64,000 bases of DNA, taken from NCBI GenBank assembly GCA_946811185.2, contig OX328108.1, positions 5,231,501 to 5,295,500 of the forward strand. Direction: 5' to 3'. The DNA comes from Hippopus hippopus. Taxonomy: Eukaryota; Mollusca; Bivalvia; Cardiida; Cardiidae. Made by a program: the position numbers and the translations under genes. How positions within the stretch are numbered: position 1 is the stretch's first letter; every line of letters begins with the position of its first letter. Below the pieces are notes generated by a model. It was not told the DNA's origin. It saw only the letters and a program-made list of their open reading frames with translations, and made no database searches. This document shows, piece after piece, positions 42,090-54,699 of the stretch.

Positions 42090-42990
42090 AGTCTGAGAGG
42101 TGCAATAGTATTTATTTATTTTGTGTTTAAAATGTTTGAATTTAGTAACGTTTGAACATCCGAAAAGTGACACGTGTCATGAATGTTCCAGTTTGGCATT
42201 AATTCTAACCTTTGGTGTTTGAAGAATATGCTGAGTGTGTACATATAGATCAGATTGCAAATAGTATGCAGCCTAGTCTTGGATTTAAACGATCTGCTAC
42301 TTACATTATTTAGGATACAGTTTTCAGTAGATTTAAAGGTCTTACTTCTATTCTGTTTCAGAAGTTCAGTTTAAAAGGCAACTTATCTTAATTAAATCAA
42401 CTTTTGATTTAGCCATATTTAAGTTGATTGGCACATCTGCCATTTCAAAGGGTTTGTCGGTAAACTGTTAATTTGATAGGATATGCGTTTGATTGCGAAC
42501 CAAAATTGCCGCTCTAATCCATTTGAACACCCGTTGTTTCAGTATATCATAGAAGTTAAAAACAAACTGCCGTCAATGATATTAACAAGTTTGTTAATTG
42601 ACGGCACACGTAACACATTTTAAATTCATCAAACAACCAGTTTCCCTTAACCCAAAAATGGAAATTTTTCAGTTGAATCAGACAATCTAAGAATATTCGA
42701 AATGCATGTAATTCGGTTTAATTTTTATTATCGAATACGATGTTGGGACGACTTAACTAGCCTCACAAAAACAATAAGCATCTTTAATTCCATTATTCTT
42801 TGGAAAAACTGAGGTTATTTAGGCGTTTCATTCTTTCTCATTGAAGTTATAAACTTTGCTGAAACATGTAAATCTATTGCACTGTCCTTAGGCCCCGAAA
42901 TTCGGACTTTTTGTACTTATCCTTGTAAAATAAGTTAAAGCATCTCAAAAGTTAACGAGGAAGTAGGTTTATCTTATCACCACGGATCCA
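42090..42990. repeat. Duplicated 3' flank of gene B (pairs with 8098-9485)
   Basis: Collinear with the gene A flank through GTCAATGATATTAACAAGTT and GGTTTATCTTATCACCACGG. The left border, just after the C1GALT1-like gene in copy A, locates one end of the duplicated locus. Confidence 0.8.
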
Positions 42991-42997
42991 TTTATTC

Positions 42998-43075
42998 GGG
43001 TTACCAGTATTTTCTCCCTTTCCCATAATGTTTTCAAAAGCCTATCTCCTGAGGATCTGTATTAAAGGGTTAAGC
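42998..43075. repeat. MITE-1 right half
   Basis: GTTACCAGTATTTTCTCCC through GTATTAAAGGGTTAA. Confidence 0.5.
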
Positions 43076-45118
43076 AAAATAAAATTGGAAGGTAGTTATG
43101 TAACAGACCTTGTTGGCGATTGAAACAGCAATTTTCGTCTCTTAGATGGGGTTTTTCTATGCCTATTTTTTTGCAAGTACTTCCTAAAATGACATTTACA
43201 CATATCTTTGAGCATACATTACGATTCTTATTGATCCGTGATGGATTAAGCTGTTCATGAAGTCTTCCAAATAGTATTATCCACCGAAGAAATTTTTCCA
43301 GAAGTGTTTTTGGCTTTGGAAATCGGACGAATTTAACCCCCCCCCCATTGCAGTCTTTCTGGATAAAGATTATCAGTGTCACATAATCCATAACTACACC
43401 TTTTCACCATTTCACAGATTTTTATTGATCGATAACACAATTGCTGTTTTGATAACTAAATAGATACGGTCACATTATCTCATGTTTATGACAAATTGTG
43501 TCTTACCTTTTTGACATGACGCCCAGTGCTGTGTTTTGATTGGCCGATAAGACCTGTCTATTAAAATTGGCAAAAAGGTCAATTTCTTGTTCCTCTTGTG
43601 ACACAAAATAGTCCACTCAATATATAATCTAAGTGGTGCCCCACTGCCTAAATTTGAAGCAAAACTGAAGTATATACCACTAAGCCCTCTTAGCTTTATT
43701 AAACAGTGCAACAAAAGTCTTGCTGCAAAATTTCACAGGGGACTACTTTTGCTGCTACGACCCGGGAGCAGTCTCGCGGTGGTGCGACATCTTTATCATC
43801 AAAGTAGCATCTTTAAGCGGTGAAAAGTAATTCCTTTTTATCATTACTGGAATAAGGCAAAATGACAAGAACGTTTGAAAGCTAAACACACATTATTTAC
43901 TTAGTTACTTTCTTATTTTCAAGAGATTAAAATTAAAAACAAACACGTTAGATGAAAGCAGTTTTACAACACTTTTTAGAGTATAAATAATTCACAATCT
44001 TCCCGGTAAAAAATATCTGAATTTACCCAATATCTAGTTATTGGGTTATTAGTGAAGTTTGAAACCCAACAGTTCAATTTTTGGTATACAGAAACGATTT
44101 AGCCTAATATCATGCTTTCCGATAGTTTATCGGGAAATAACGGTGTGATATACATGCAGGATGATAATTTCGCCGATTCGACTAGTGACGTACCGATATT
44201 TAATAAACTCACCGGTACAGAATCCTGAGAGTTCCCCTGTACTTCGCCCTTTCAAACGCATCAGATCTGTTTCACACCGTGATAGAATCGATTAAGCTAA
44301 AAAAAAACTCCATCGTTTTAACATGTTTATTTAATCCGGTTAAATTCAGGTTTATGAGTTTTGTTGATTTGTTGGGTAATTTCGAATGTAAACAAATGGC
44401 GGATTGACAATATAACACTAACGTGGAAGGATATATTTGGAAGATGTGTGGAATAAAGATTAAACAATGTCTACTTGAAAATGGATTTTTGCCTTTTTTA
44501 AACAATTCACTGAGATTTTCTCTCCAACTGATTGAAACACAATACTGTCATAATTCTGGTCTTTACCAACGAACTGTTTTGTTTGTGAACTGGTCACGTT
44601 GTAATGCGTCTTATGTGGGTGGTACGCCACGGGTCATTACCGAAAACAACTGTACTGGATCTTGATAAAATTTCCAACATAAAGGGGTTAGAAGCATATA
44701 TATATATATTTTTCCCAGCGAAAGATCGAAATCTTTTTCATTCCATGAACATCACGGGGAAATGTTTTCTCACGTGGCTGTGACACTCGTGAAAATATTC
44801 GATCTTTTTATCGAAAAAAGATAAAATATCCTCTATATACTTACACGGCGGATATCCACATTCTGAGCAGCCTTATCTTGATCTACATCATATGCTAAAG
44901 CTATAAATATTGAAAATATAACGCTATTTAAATTCTGACATTGATCGCTCTACGGGCTCTTGAAGAAATGTATCATGTGCTTAACTGGCAATGGCAGAGA
45001 CATAAATAATGACAAGTCTGTATGGTAATAAGATTTCATAGAAAAAAATAGCAATCCCCCTCCAAGTCTTTTTTTTTTATTTCAAAGATGCCTAATGGAT
45101 AGGAATAGGAGGATTTTT
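43076..45118. other. Intergenic, nothing recognised
   Basis: Downstream of gene B. A TA microsatellite lies at about 44695-44710. Open frames here lack recognisable motifs. Confidence 0.4.
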
Positions 45119-45472
45119 AAAGGCCAGTTTTGACTCCAGGGCTATGTTTTGAAAAATTCTGAAATAGGTCCACTAAATGAAGTTACGCGACAAAAATGGT
45201 AGCCCTAAGCCTAATGGATTCTGACAAGATGATTTTTCAAGATTTTCATTTTTTGTTTTTGTTTTTTTGCCATGGCAACCAGACGTTTTATTAGCATCAA
45301 ATTCATTTGTGAAGAAATTTTGAAGGGAACCATAGCAGGATCATTTTTGTGAAGTTTCATCAAAATTGGATGGGTAGTTTCAGAGATGTTTGAAATAAAA
45401 GTTAACGCACAGACGGACGCACAACGGACACATTGTAATGTCATAAGCTCGCGGGCATTCGGCCGGTGGAAC
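45119..45472 (-). mobile_element. Helentron-like element fragment (type 2), next to gene B
   Basis: It shares TTTCATCAAAATTGGATGGG, GAAATAAAAGTTAACGCACA and the palindromic end GCGGGCATTCGGCCGGTGGA with the complete element at 60159-61427. It carries no GGGCCATGATGGCCC end, so it is truncated. It ends about 110 bases 3' of the gene B stop codon. Confidence 0.65.
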
Positions 45473-45584
45473 TTACAAATGAATAAACGGAAAAAGAGAA
45501 CACAATAACAACATGGCTGATATTAATAAAAGAACAGTAAGGTCCATTTTTACGATCGAGTATTGGAGATAATAAAACATCATG

Positions 45585-45753
45585 TTATAACAAGTCATCA
45601 TCACCATCATACAAACAGTTGTTAAAAGCGCAAGTACGGACAAACAGAACAGCTTTCACAAAGTCGCCAGTCGGTTCTCCAATCTCGAACTGTCCCTCCC
45701 CGTGATAAGTCATAACGTTGATCTTTCCTCCGTTTGCAACTCTGCCTACAGCT
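45585..45753 (-). CDS. Gene B (paralogue of gene A), last exon
   Basis: A terminal exon with acceptor CATTACAG-type site (GTATTACAG|A), phase 2, completing the split Arg, and stop TAA at 45585-45587. The translation starts RAVGRVANGGKINVMTYHGE and includes GQFEIGEPTGDF and LFVRTCAFNNC, ending in an acidic DGDDDLL. It is homologous to gene A 10973-11117 but eight residues longer, because the two genes read the terminal TTTGTAT... segment in different frames. The last intron runs to 59632 and is swollen by FB1, Helentron-like and Ty3/gypsy insertions. Gene B's 5' exons (PAN, short Cys-rich) are outside the window. Confidence 0.82.
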
Positions 45754-45862
45754 CTGTAATACCATAGATAGATCTCTACCAACACAAAATTACATTTTTT
45801 ATCTACTACTCTGTTATTCGCTTTAAATTAATGTGCGGAAGATAGAGTTTTAGTTTCTTATG

Positions 45863-47764
45863 CACGTCCGCTTATCTCCGGAATCGCAACAATTTGTTGT
45901 GAAAAGAAAAATAATCAGGGGACATCCGGTTGAATTTTAGGGAACCATAAATCGGGCGATACGAAAGTGAGTGTACGGGGATTTTTTCTGTTCCAGGATG
46001 AGGCCTATTCGAGGCCAGATTTCGAATGATACAGCAAAAATACATTTTTTTCCCAGAGCAAGGGTGATCGACAGTTTGTCATTTTGATGGCATGCGAACG
46101 ATTTGGATTCTCATTTGTGAAGTCGCCGAGTGCAAGTGGCTCGACCCGTCAGCGTATATTTAAAGGTCTCTCAGGTTATTGTAATTTTACGACCAAGACT
46201 ATGTAGCGTTACTGTCTTTCTTCCAAGAAAATGAGATTTTTAGTGCAATTTGTGATTTAGGGGATCTGGAGTGATCAAAGGGATAGGATGCGATTCAGGA
46301 AACGAAGTAGTACAGCACTAGTCACTCATCCCTTTTTATTTAAGATCTTAAAAAAAAAAAAAAAAAAAATGCACGTTGTAAATCGCATTCAAACACTTGT
46401 ATGTTTTCTATGTCTATATATCTATATTAGCCGAAAGTTATAACAGGCCATTAAGATTTCTTTTACGATTTTCGTAAGGAGAAGATGTCGAGAACAATGT
46501 TCAGTGAAGACGTCAAGTCAGAAACGATATATCATGAATTCACAAAGAAAACCCATGTCTGTCATGTGATAAGAGAGGCCAAAACTATTTGTAGTAGATG
46601 GCGAAAGAGAAACGCGGTCGTGCATGTCAAGAGAAAAGCTTATGCGAACAAATATTATGCAGAATCTGATCTCAAAGCAACCAGCAACAATTGAGTTGCT
46701 GCACATGCTGATGTGATCAGAATGAGAATAATCACAGGTGATGATGGATGCTTGAGGGTGAAATTCTTCAAATCCAAATTCAATAATTCAAGAATCTGGC
46801 TTCAGTTTTCTTTATGTCGAGTCAGAAATGATTCTTCATGGATACACAAAGGCGACCGATGTTTGTAATATAATTAGAGAAGCACTATTTGTAGCGGTTG
46901 CTGGTTGCTTTGAGATCAGATTCTGCACATCGGTTGTTCGCATATGACAAAGGCTTTTCTCCTGACATGCATGACCGCGTTCCTCTTTCGCTATCTGCTT
47001 TAAATAGTGTCGGCCTCTCTTATCACATTACAGACATGTGCTTCCTTTATGAATCTATGATATATCATTTCCGACTCGACGTCTTCACTGAACATTGTTC
47101 TCGACAGTTTCTCCTTACGAAAATGGTAGAAATGCTAGTGCGCTTTTGTAACTTTCGGCTAATATATTAAACTCGCATAGAAAACGTACCTGTAGGTGTT
47201 TAAATGCGATTTACGATATGCATTGTTTTAAATGATCTGAAATAAAAAGGGATTACTGTTGCTGTACTACTTCGTCAGCTGAATCACAACCTATCCCTTT
47301 AATCATCACAGATCCCCTAAATAAAAAAAAATCACTAAAAATCTCATTTTTGTGGAAGAAAGACTGTAACTCAACATAATTTTGGTCGTAAATTACAATT
47401 ATCTGAGAGACCTTTTAATGCTGATATATGCACTCGGCGACTTCACAAACGAGATTCCAAATAGTTCGCATGCCATCAAAGTCACATACCGTCGACCACC
47501 CTTGCTCCGGGAAAAATGTCAATCTGCGGTATCACTCGGAATCTGGCTTCGAATAAGCTTCATATTCAAAGTACAATGAATAGAGGGTTGCATGACATTC
47601 TCCGATTTGTTATATTTGACAATGGTACAGAAAACAATCCCGGTTCAACCGTTACACTCACCTTCGTATCGCTCCATTTACGGTCCCCCGAAGTTCAATC
47701 GTATGTCTCCTGAATAGTTTCCTATCACAACACAGTGTTGTGATTCTGGAGATAAGCGGCCGTG
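45863..47764. mobile_element. FB1: 1.9-kb foldback element in gene B last intron
   Basis: Termini CACGTCCGCTTATCTCC and, inverted, CACGGCCGCTTATCTCC. The arms (about 45863-46690 and 46895-47764) are inverted along their whole length with about 10-25% divergence by eye; for instance AATCTGATCTCAAAGCAACC appears inverted as GGTTGCTTTGAGATCAGATT. The 200-base spacer holds a third, direct copy of part of the left arm (GAGTCAGAAATGATTCTTCA against AAGTCAGAAACGATATATCA). Gene A lacks it at the same intronic site. No transposase frame is seen. Confidence 0.85.
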
Positions 47765-47879
47765 TCATGGGGCAGTATAGATCTGGAACACATTAAATTT
47801 TTACGTTTCTGTTTTGTTATGCGACATACACCCACATTTGCATACTTTTTATTTCAATTAGTGGCCCTCTTCAAGTCAG

Positions 47880-49070
47880 AGGCACGTACAGGTTTACTAC
47901 CGGAACCACATGTCAAGAAAAATCAATAGCGTCATATAGGAAGTACAAACAAATGTAGCCTTCTACACTGAAGGAGGCACACTTCATTGCAATAAAGTGT
48001 CTAATAAGTATATTTAGGCTTTCTTCTTTCGTTTGTTATTCTCGTTATGGGTTAGTTAACGTTTTGTCCACGTTACAGGTACCGTTTATGTCCTGATAAT
48101 ACCGCACAGTCCCGGGAAACTTGTTCATTTCTTACCAAATCTAAACAAGTGTTCAAAGAGAAACAACTCTATCGCACCCGGGGATAGTATTAACTCTTTC
48201 CATACCTTAGACGTCACCAGAAGCTTTTGCGGACAGTTTGGATCAATATCAGACTGCACAGGACGTTCAGTGTGATCTCTGATCTACACTGTCCACTGCT
48301 TCATTCTAGATTATGAATGAACCATCTCTTGATCTTGTAGCGGAACTGTAATTGTAGCCATTGAAAAAATGTAAGTTATTTATTCAGTACTGAAAGAGTT
48401 AATTCACGTTCTTTGTTAACATCGTGCATTTCCAGTGTCGATTTCTTTTATGACGGGGTATATCTATATCCAAAACGTGTGAATTTTCATGATAACGCTA
48501 AGGTACCACTAAATTCGGACCTAAGTTCGCTAACTATGATTCATAGATCAATTGATAAAAGTTTGCACAAAAGGCAGAAAAAATACTATATCATTTTACC
48601 AAAATTCCACCACGAGTTTCTGCAGTGTTCCAAAACAAAAACCATGTGATTGCTGTCTGTGAAATATGGGCCCTGATGCCTCGTTGGCCAAGGATAACAG
48701 TCATCGCGGAAAAACATGGTACTGTGTGATCAACAACAGGGGATTTCAGGATGATGCATTGAAATCATCTCCATAGAAATCGTCAGATGATGACCAAGTG
48801 GTCATCTGTAGGCGATTGCCCTTGTATTGCAGAGCAGTCATGAAAGCATTGTGGCAAACAGAAAATTGCTCGTTACGAGCAATTTCTCTCTTGACTACAT
48901 GTTTCTACATGTTTGTATGTATCAAATCCCAATAATAAACTTTTTTTTTTTAAAAATGGCCGATTTCTCTCTCTCTCTCTCTCTCTCTCTCAACGTTTAA
49001 ATATTTACACTTATCTGTAGCAAATGACAGGTGTTGAAACTTTTCTATATCTCCATACAGACCTTGAGCC
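47880..49070. repeat. Duplicated intron block of gene B (pairs with 11540-12480)
   Basis: Collinear with gene A: GGGTTAGTTAACGTTTTGTC, CTGCAGTGTTCCAAAACAAA, a CT microsatellite (48967-48991), and GGTGTTGAAACTTTTCTATA. It includes a MITE-2 at 48190-48401 not shared with A. Confidence 0.8.
48190..48401. mobile_element. MITE-2-like copy
   Basis: Starts TTAACTCTTTCCATACCTTA and ends CAGTACTGAAAGAGTTAA. The core has CAGACTGCACAGGACGTTCA between TTGGATCAATATC and GATCTACACTGTCC. The ends differ from the main MITE-2 family, so it may be a subfamily. Confidence 0.65.
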
Positions 49071-51290
49071 ACCGATAGACCCCCTCCTCACCCCGGTGGA
49101 ATTTTCGGCACTAGTATTTTCTGAAACCCCAATGTCTCCTGAGTACTTTTTCAAAGTCTAGCACCTAGCGGGTGGGGCGTTTGCGAGTTATATAGGTCAA
49201 AGGTCATCAAGGGCACGTATACAAGGTATTACTAAATCGCCATTAATGTTACATTTTCATTTCAATTTTTACATTTAATAATAGATTAGAAACATTTTCA
49301 AATAGGTTAATAGACTCAAATTCATTGTCAAAAAAAAAAAATAGTTTACAGAAGCAGAACCAAATTTGTTTGAATCAAAGTATTGAAAAAACTATACTTG
49401 TCCATGTTTGTGACCCTAAAATGTCTGGTAGTCAAAAACGTATCCATGGTATACAACCTCATCTTTTATGACCTTAGTGATACAGAATAGATGTTTTTGC
49501 CTGTTTATATTATATTATATATATTACAATTTAAACAATCTATAAGCTATTTCAGCCAAGCAACTCAAGTATTAACAATACCAAACGTTGAACTTATGAC
49601 TTTTGCGGGAATTAAAGATATTTTTTGCTAGTGACCAATAACAATTCATTTTAGTCGGGACTGTATTTATCAATAATCTATGGTCGAAAGTGAGTAATTT
49701 ACTGCATAGATTGGTATATTGTTGGTACCCAGTAAATGGAGTTGTATAGCTTTTTCGGCATAGCTGAATGCGCTGGCTTTTGGCCTTCTTCTTAGTATTG
49801 ATAAAAAATGAATAGATGGTGATTTTCGATTGGTCAAAAATGAGCACATGTTTATTCGATGGGCCCCTGTTGGCACAGTTGCTCGCACATTAGTGAAACC
49901 ATTAGGCAAGCTTTCGCACGGCTAATCGATACCACTGGTTCTTGATTCATATCATATCAAACTCATGTAGGAGAGAATGATTCTTTTCTTGAGCTATTTG
50001 GAAATTTAATATTTTCATAAGCGTTACCTCATAACCCAATACTGCTTTAAATACTGAGCCACAAAAGAGTTTCAATGTTCATATTCTAATAGATCTGTGT
50101 CTTACATCTTGTATCTTTTTTAAAGATATTTCTTGTTTTGTTTATGGTGGCCCTTCATAGAGTTTGAGATTAAAATGGGATAGTCTTTCATTGAAAAGAT
50201 AACTATGAGGTTTAAGACAGATCATTCAACACTTGATGAGAGTCTATTTATTATCACTTTTTATCCCCATTAACTACATCCATGAAGTCAACATTGTTCT
50301 CTTCCTCCTCATAGCTCGGTCAGAATACATTTCTCTGTGTTAACTAAATCAATGCTATGAGTCATACTCTATATTCTATAAAACATTAAATCTGCCTGTT
50401 TTTTATGAGTATTTAAACAAAAGTTTTCTTTATATATCATTTATATGTATTGCACGTCTAGGACCGAGGAAATACTTGGTAAATAATGTAAAAATGAAAT
50501 GAAGTTTCTGTTCTGTTTATAATACGACAATTTTACCACAACTAAAAGGTATCACAATTACACAAAGAGGGCTTGCATAAAGCCATTTTTGAAACACTCT
50601 GAATTTGTTATTTTTACAATGATTCCAAGGTAAGATTTTGCAAAACAGGATTTTTTCTAAGTACAGAGACTTCCCATACAGCATAGAGTTTATTAATGAG
50701 AAAACAAATTAAAAAAGAAGGGATTGTGCTCCATGAAGTCACTGAACACTTCTTCCTACATATGGGCAATCATTGGTGTATCACTATTTAGAGTGGAATA
50801 GTACAGTAAAATGCAACCTATCATTTGCACTATGGGAACAACAATGTACCTGGAAATAACAATAAGCCCATGATCTTGATATTAAACTAAAAAAAAAAAT
50901 GTTCATCTGTTTATGCACAGTAATACAATTATGCTAATATCAAATGAAGAGGAGCTTAACACAGTTTAAGTATAATTATCGCAACAGGCATTTCCATTTA
51001 TGACCGGTACTTTCATATGCATGTATGATAGAGAGAGAGAAAACCAAAACCCATGCACAGGAGTTTTACCCAAAGTGGAAATTAGGAGAGACACAAAATA
51101 TCTACCAAACAAGGTTAATTATAACTGGCCAGCAGAAATAACAATACACATTCTGTCCGTTGAATGTGTACAATATCAAACAAAACAAACTAAGTTTTGA
51201 ATTACACCGATAATAAATCACTAAAACACAATGTAAATGAATCATTGAATACGTAGCCTCGACGCTATGCAAGCAGAAAACAAGAAGTTA
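49071..51290. other. Intron of gene B, nothing recognised
   Basis: Unique AT-rich sequence. Short open frames at 49572-49909 overlap on one strand in two frames and show no domain. Confidence 0.4.
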
Positions 51291-51378
51291 TATATATATG
51301 TGTGTGTGTGTGTGTGTGGGTGGGTGGGTGGGTGTGTGTGTGTGGGTGGGTGGGTGGGTGTGTGTGTGTGTGTGTGTA
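51291..51378. repeat. GT/GGGT microsatellite
   Basis: TATATATG then GT repeats interleaved with GGGTGGGTGGGT blocks. The HTHPPT-rich open frames on the minus strand are low-complexity shadows. Confidence 0.95.
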
Positions 51379-52087
51379 AGAACAAGATAATCTGAGCAAT
51401 AAAAGGATTGCCATGTGAAATATAATAATTTACAACAAAAAATATAATAATGACAAAAAATGAACAGTAGATGGTAATACACAAAATGTCTTTCATTTCA
51501 AAGTTCATATAAAGGGAAGGACTAGTGAATAAAAAAAAAAAAAGCTGGGGCTCTTCATTCCATCTTTCAAGACTTGAGCAATTAATATATCAAACGCGAA
51601 GCATCCCATTTCCAACATTTGTACGTAGCCTTGTTCCATAGTCGTGGCATGATATTTTCTATCATTTCCTTGTTTCATGATGCCAGACAGTTAACCTGAC
51701 ATAATTCTAAATGGATAAAAATGGAACAATTAACTACTGCAGGTTCCATAACAAAACCAAACAGCCCCAAATGTGGCTGGCATAATGAAAATGATTATGA
51801 TTTTACTGAGACAAAGTAATATGAGCTCTCACTATCTATGTAACTATGGTCCTGTGTAACTGAATATTGACCAACAACAGTGCTATAACAGGTGCATTTG
51901 CCCTGTTGAAATATCAGATCCAATGGAGGAATTCAACTCATCCTGGTAACATACATAGCCGGTGGTAAATCACCAGATTACTTAACTGATGTGTATGAAA
52001 TGTTGAGCTTATCACAAGATTAGCTATGAATAATATATGTCTGATTCTGGGCAGTTACAGTCACGCATATGTATCATGCATTTAGCA
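51379..52087. other. Intron of gene B, nothing recognised
   Basis: AT-rich, no recognisable structure. Confidence 0.4.
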
Positions 52088-53103
52088 AACAAGACGGCCA
52101 TGATGGCCCTGAAGTCGCTCACCTGAGTCTTTTGACCAAACATGACCCATTTTCAATCTCTTTTGCGATATTATGACAAACATTCTACCAAGATTTGCAT
52201 GAGTTATTGACCCGAAATGACCCACTTGCAAACTGGTGCAAGACCAACATTCTGACCAAGTTTCATGAGTATTGCATCAAAAATGAGGCCTCTAGAAAGT
52301 ACACAAGGTTTTCGAAGATTTGACCAAGTGACCTAGTTTTTGATCCGACATTACCCATTTTCGAACTCTTCCAAGATATTATCAAGACAAACATTCTAGC
52401 CAACTTTCAAGAGTTTTGGACTAACAATGTGGCTTCTAGAGCATACACAAGGTTTTTTAAAGATTTGACCTAGTGACCATGTTTTTGAACAGACATTACC
52501 CATTATCAAATACTTTTGAGATATCTCCAAGACAAACATTCTGACCAAGTTTCATGAGTATCGGACTGAAAATGTGGACTCTAAAGCGTACACAAGGTTT
52601 TTCTAAGATTTGACCAAGTGACCTAGTTTTTGACCCGACATTATCCATTATCAAACTCTTTTGGAATATCACCAAAAGATACATTCTGACCAAGTTTCAA
52701 GACTATCAGACTGAAAATTTGGCCTCTAGAGCGTACACAAGGTTTTTCTAATTTTTGATCCACTGACCTAGTTTTTGACCCGACATGACCCATTTTCAAA
52801 CTCATCCAAGGTATCATCAAGACAAACATTCTGACCAACTTTCAGGAGTTTTGGATCGTAAATGTGTACACAAGGTTTTTCTAAGATTTGACCTGGTGAC
52901 CTAGTTTTTGACCCCACATGACCCATTTTCGAACTCGTCCGAGATATTATCAAGGCAAACATTCTGACCAATTTTCAGGAGTAATGGACAGAAAATTTTG
53001 CCTCTAGAGCGTACACAAGTTTTATCTAAGATTTAACATAGTGGCCTAGTTTTTGACCCGACATGACCCATTTTCGAACTCGTCCGAGATATCATCGAGG
53101 CAA
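52088..53103 (-). mobile_element. Helentron-like element (type 1), truncated
   Basis: It keeps the end ACAAGACGGCCATGATGGCC, the subterminal GCTCACCTGAG and about seven diverged 145-bp units, then stops in mid-unit at about 53103 without the GAC-rich tract or terminal palindrome. Confidence 0.8.
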
Positions 53104-53560
53104 TTTGTAATTTGATGAAATTAATCGCTAAAACTAAAATGATAAATAAACAAGGGCAGGCACTGTAGATAAAATACGCATATATTTTAGTAAACAACAT
53201 CACGATATATTTTAATTTTAAAGATTATTTTTCCATTTTTAGATGCAAAAGTTTAATGGTACATAATGTATCAGTTACAGTCAGTACTTTGATTTACACT
53301 TACCGCTTTTGTTTACTGAACTGATATACATTAAGACTATAAACATATGCATATACCAATAAATCTTAGTTCATTTTATAATGTAAAAGAGATGAACCAG
53401 ATAATAATTAAATTTTCAGCAACTGATATATAACATTCAAAAGTAGGTCTATTTTTACTGAACTTTGGTTATTAGTGCTTTTACTCATGGATATGACAAA
53501 TCGATATAAAATAAATTTTTAAGATACATCTTTACTCGTTGTCGGCCACTTTTCTGTCAG
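53104..53560. other. Intron of gene B, nothing recognised
   Basis: Very AT-rich sequence between the truncated element and the unassigned fragment. Confidence 0.4.
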
Positions 53561-53564
53561 CATC

Positions 53565-53800
53565 TAACCCATTTTATTCTTATCTTATCTTATTTGTATC
53601 TTGCCAAATGTTGGCCCTGACGGCTGCCATGTTGCACAGATTACGACGGATAGAAAAGGCCTTCCAAGCTATCCCTGTTGTCGTTTCTGGCTTTAAATGA
53701 GGACAAAACCCTTGAGTTTCTTTATCACGTGCACCATATTTATCGATTATTTTACCTGTGTTTACACAGCTGACCAATATCTGAATCATTATACACACTA
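53565..53800 (-). other. Unassigned open frame with a LINE-like simple-repeat tail
   Basis: The minus-strand frame contains KETQGFCPHLKPETTTGIAW and NMAAVRANIWQDTNK and then runs into AAATAAGATAAGATAAGAAT, resembling a retroelement 3' tail. I do not recognise the protein. It could be the 3' end of a non-LTR element or chance. Confidence 0.3.
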
Positions 53801-54039
53801 TAAAGTTTTAACTGCGTTTTTTTTTTTAGCTTAGAGATGTATCTATAACATGCCATTTGGGTTGCTTCTAGGATGCATTCAAGGCATTAAATGTGTTTTA
53901 TCTGAAAATTATTTCTATAGTTTCTCAGATTATCACCTTTTAGAAGCTCAAATCGTAGTGCTCCAGTGCTTTGGTTTGCACTAAATGCTCTTATTTCATT
54001 ATCTGAGATCATTTGGGACTTTCACGCGAACTAATATTT

Positions 54040-54490
54040 TTAGAAGGTGATGACGTCATCATCACCTTCTTATGCCAACCGACAGACTTTTCCCCCAAGA
54101 TGACGCATTACACCCCAGTTTCAAGAAAAATAGGTCCTCATAGATCAATGAACAGACGCGTCTGTGTCATTTGATATGTACAAATAATATGCGGATTAAA
54201 AATCAGTGTATGCCATTTACACAAACAATGAATTTCAGAGTTAATGTCGTAGAACTCGCTCTAATTTTGAACAATTGTCTCGTTCCGCAGCTTTGACATG
54301 ACCTACTTTGTAAAGTACGTCTCAGATGAATCAGTAAAAGAAACACCCCAAAACACCCAAAACCACTCGAAAATTACCCAAAACTATGTCATTACACCTC
54401 AAACAACTTTTCTAACATCTAAAACTGCATGCGAAACGCTTAGACAGACGATTTTATGGAAATAAGCCATGAATTTTTGCTATCAATTTT
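54040..54490. repeat. Dispersed repeat (pairs with 19970-20450)
   Basis: TAGAAGGTGATGACGTCATC, ATCAATGAACAGACGCG, TTTGATATGTACAA and GCATGCGAAACGCTTAGACA are shared in order with the copy in gene A. Confidence 0.65.
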
Positions 54491-54699
54491 AGTATTTTAG
54501 GTCTTTGATCCGCTTTTGGTCGAAGTGTTTAATGTACTTTGATTAATTGTAGTTGCCTACGCGTTCTGGGATGGAAACCGAAAGTAGATAACACTTGTAA
54601 TCAATAAAGTTTAAAAATCGAATGCTGATTTTTGCTGTTGTTCGGACCCTAAAACAGTGGCGAAAAGGATATTTCATACCCTAAGTATACAGTAAATAT

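Noticed and set aside
44690..44830. Inverted GATCGAAA / ATTCGATC words as a possible hairpin or regulatory palindrome.
   Set aside because: The matches are short and scattered, which is expected by chance in AT-rich sequence.
46485..46694. 69-codon plus-strand frame and its complements at 46518 and 46898.
   Set aside because: They lie in the inverted arms of FB1; the arms' other copies do not conserve the frame.
51242..51508. His/Thr/Pro-rich minus-strand open frames.
   Set aside because: Translation of a GT/GGGT microsatellite.
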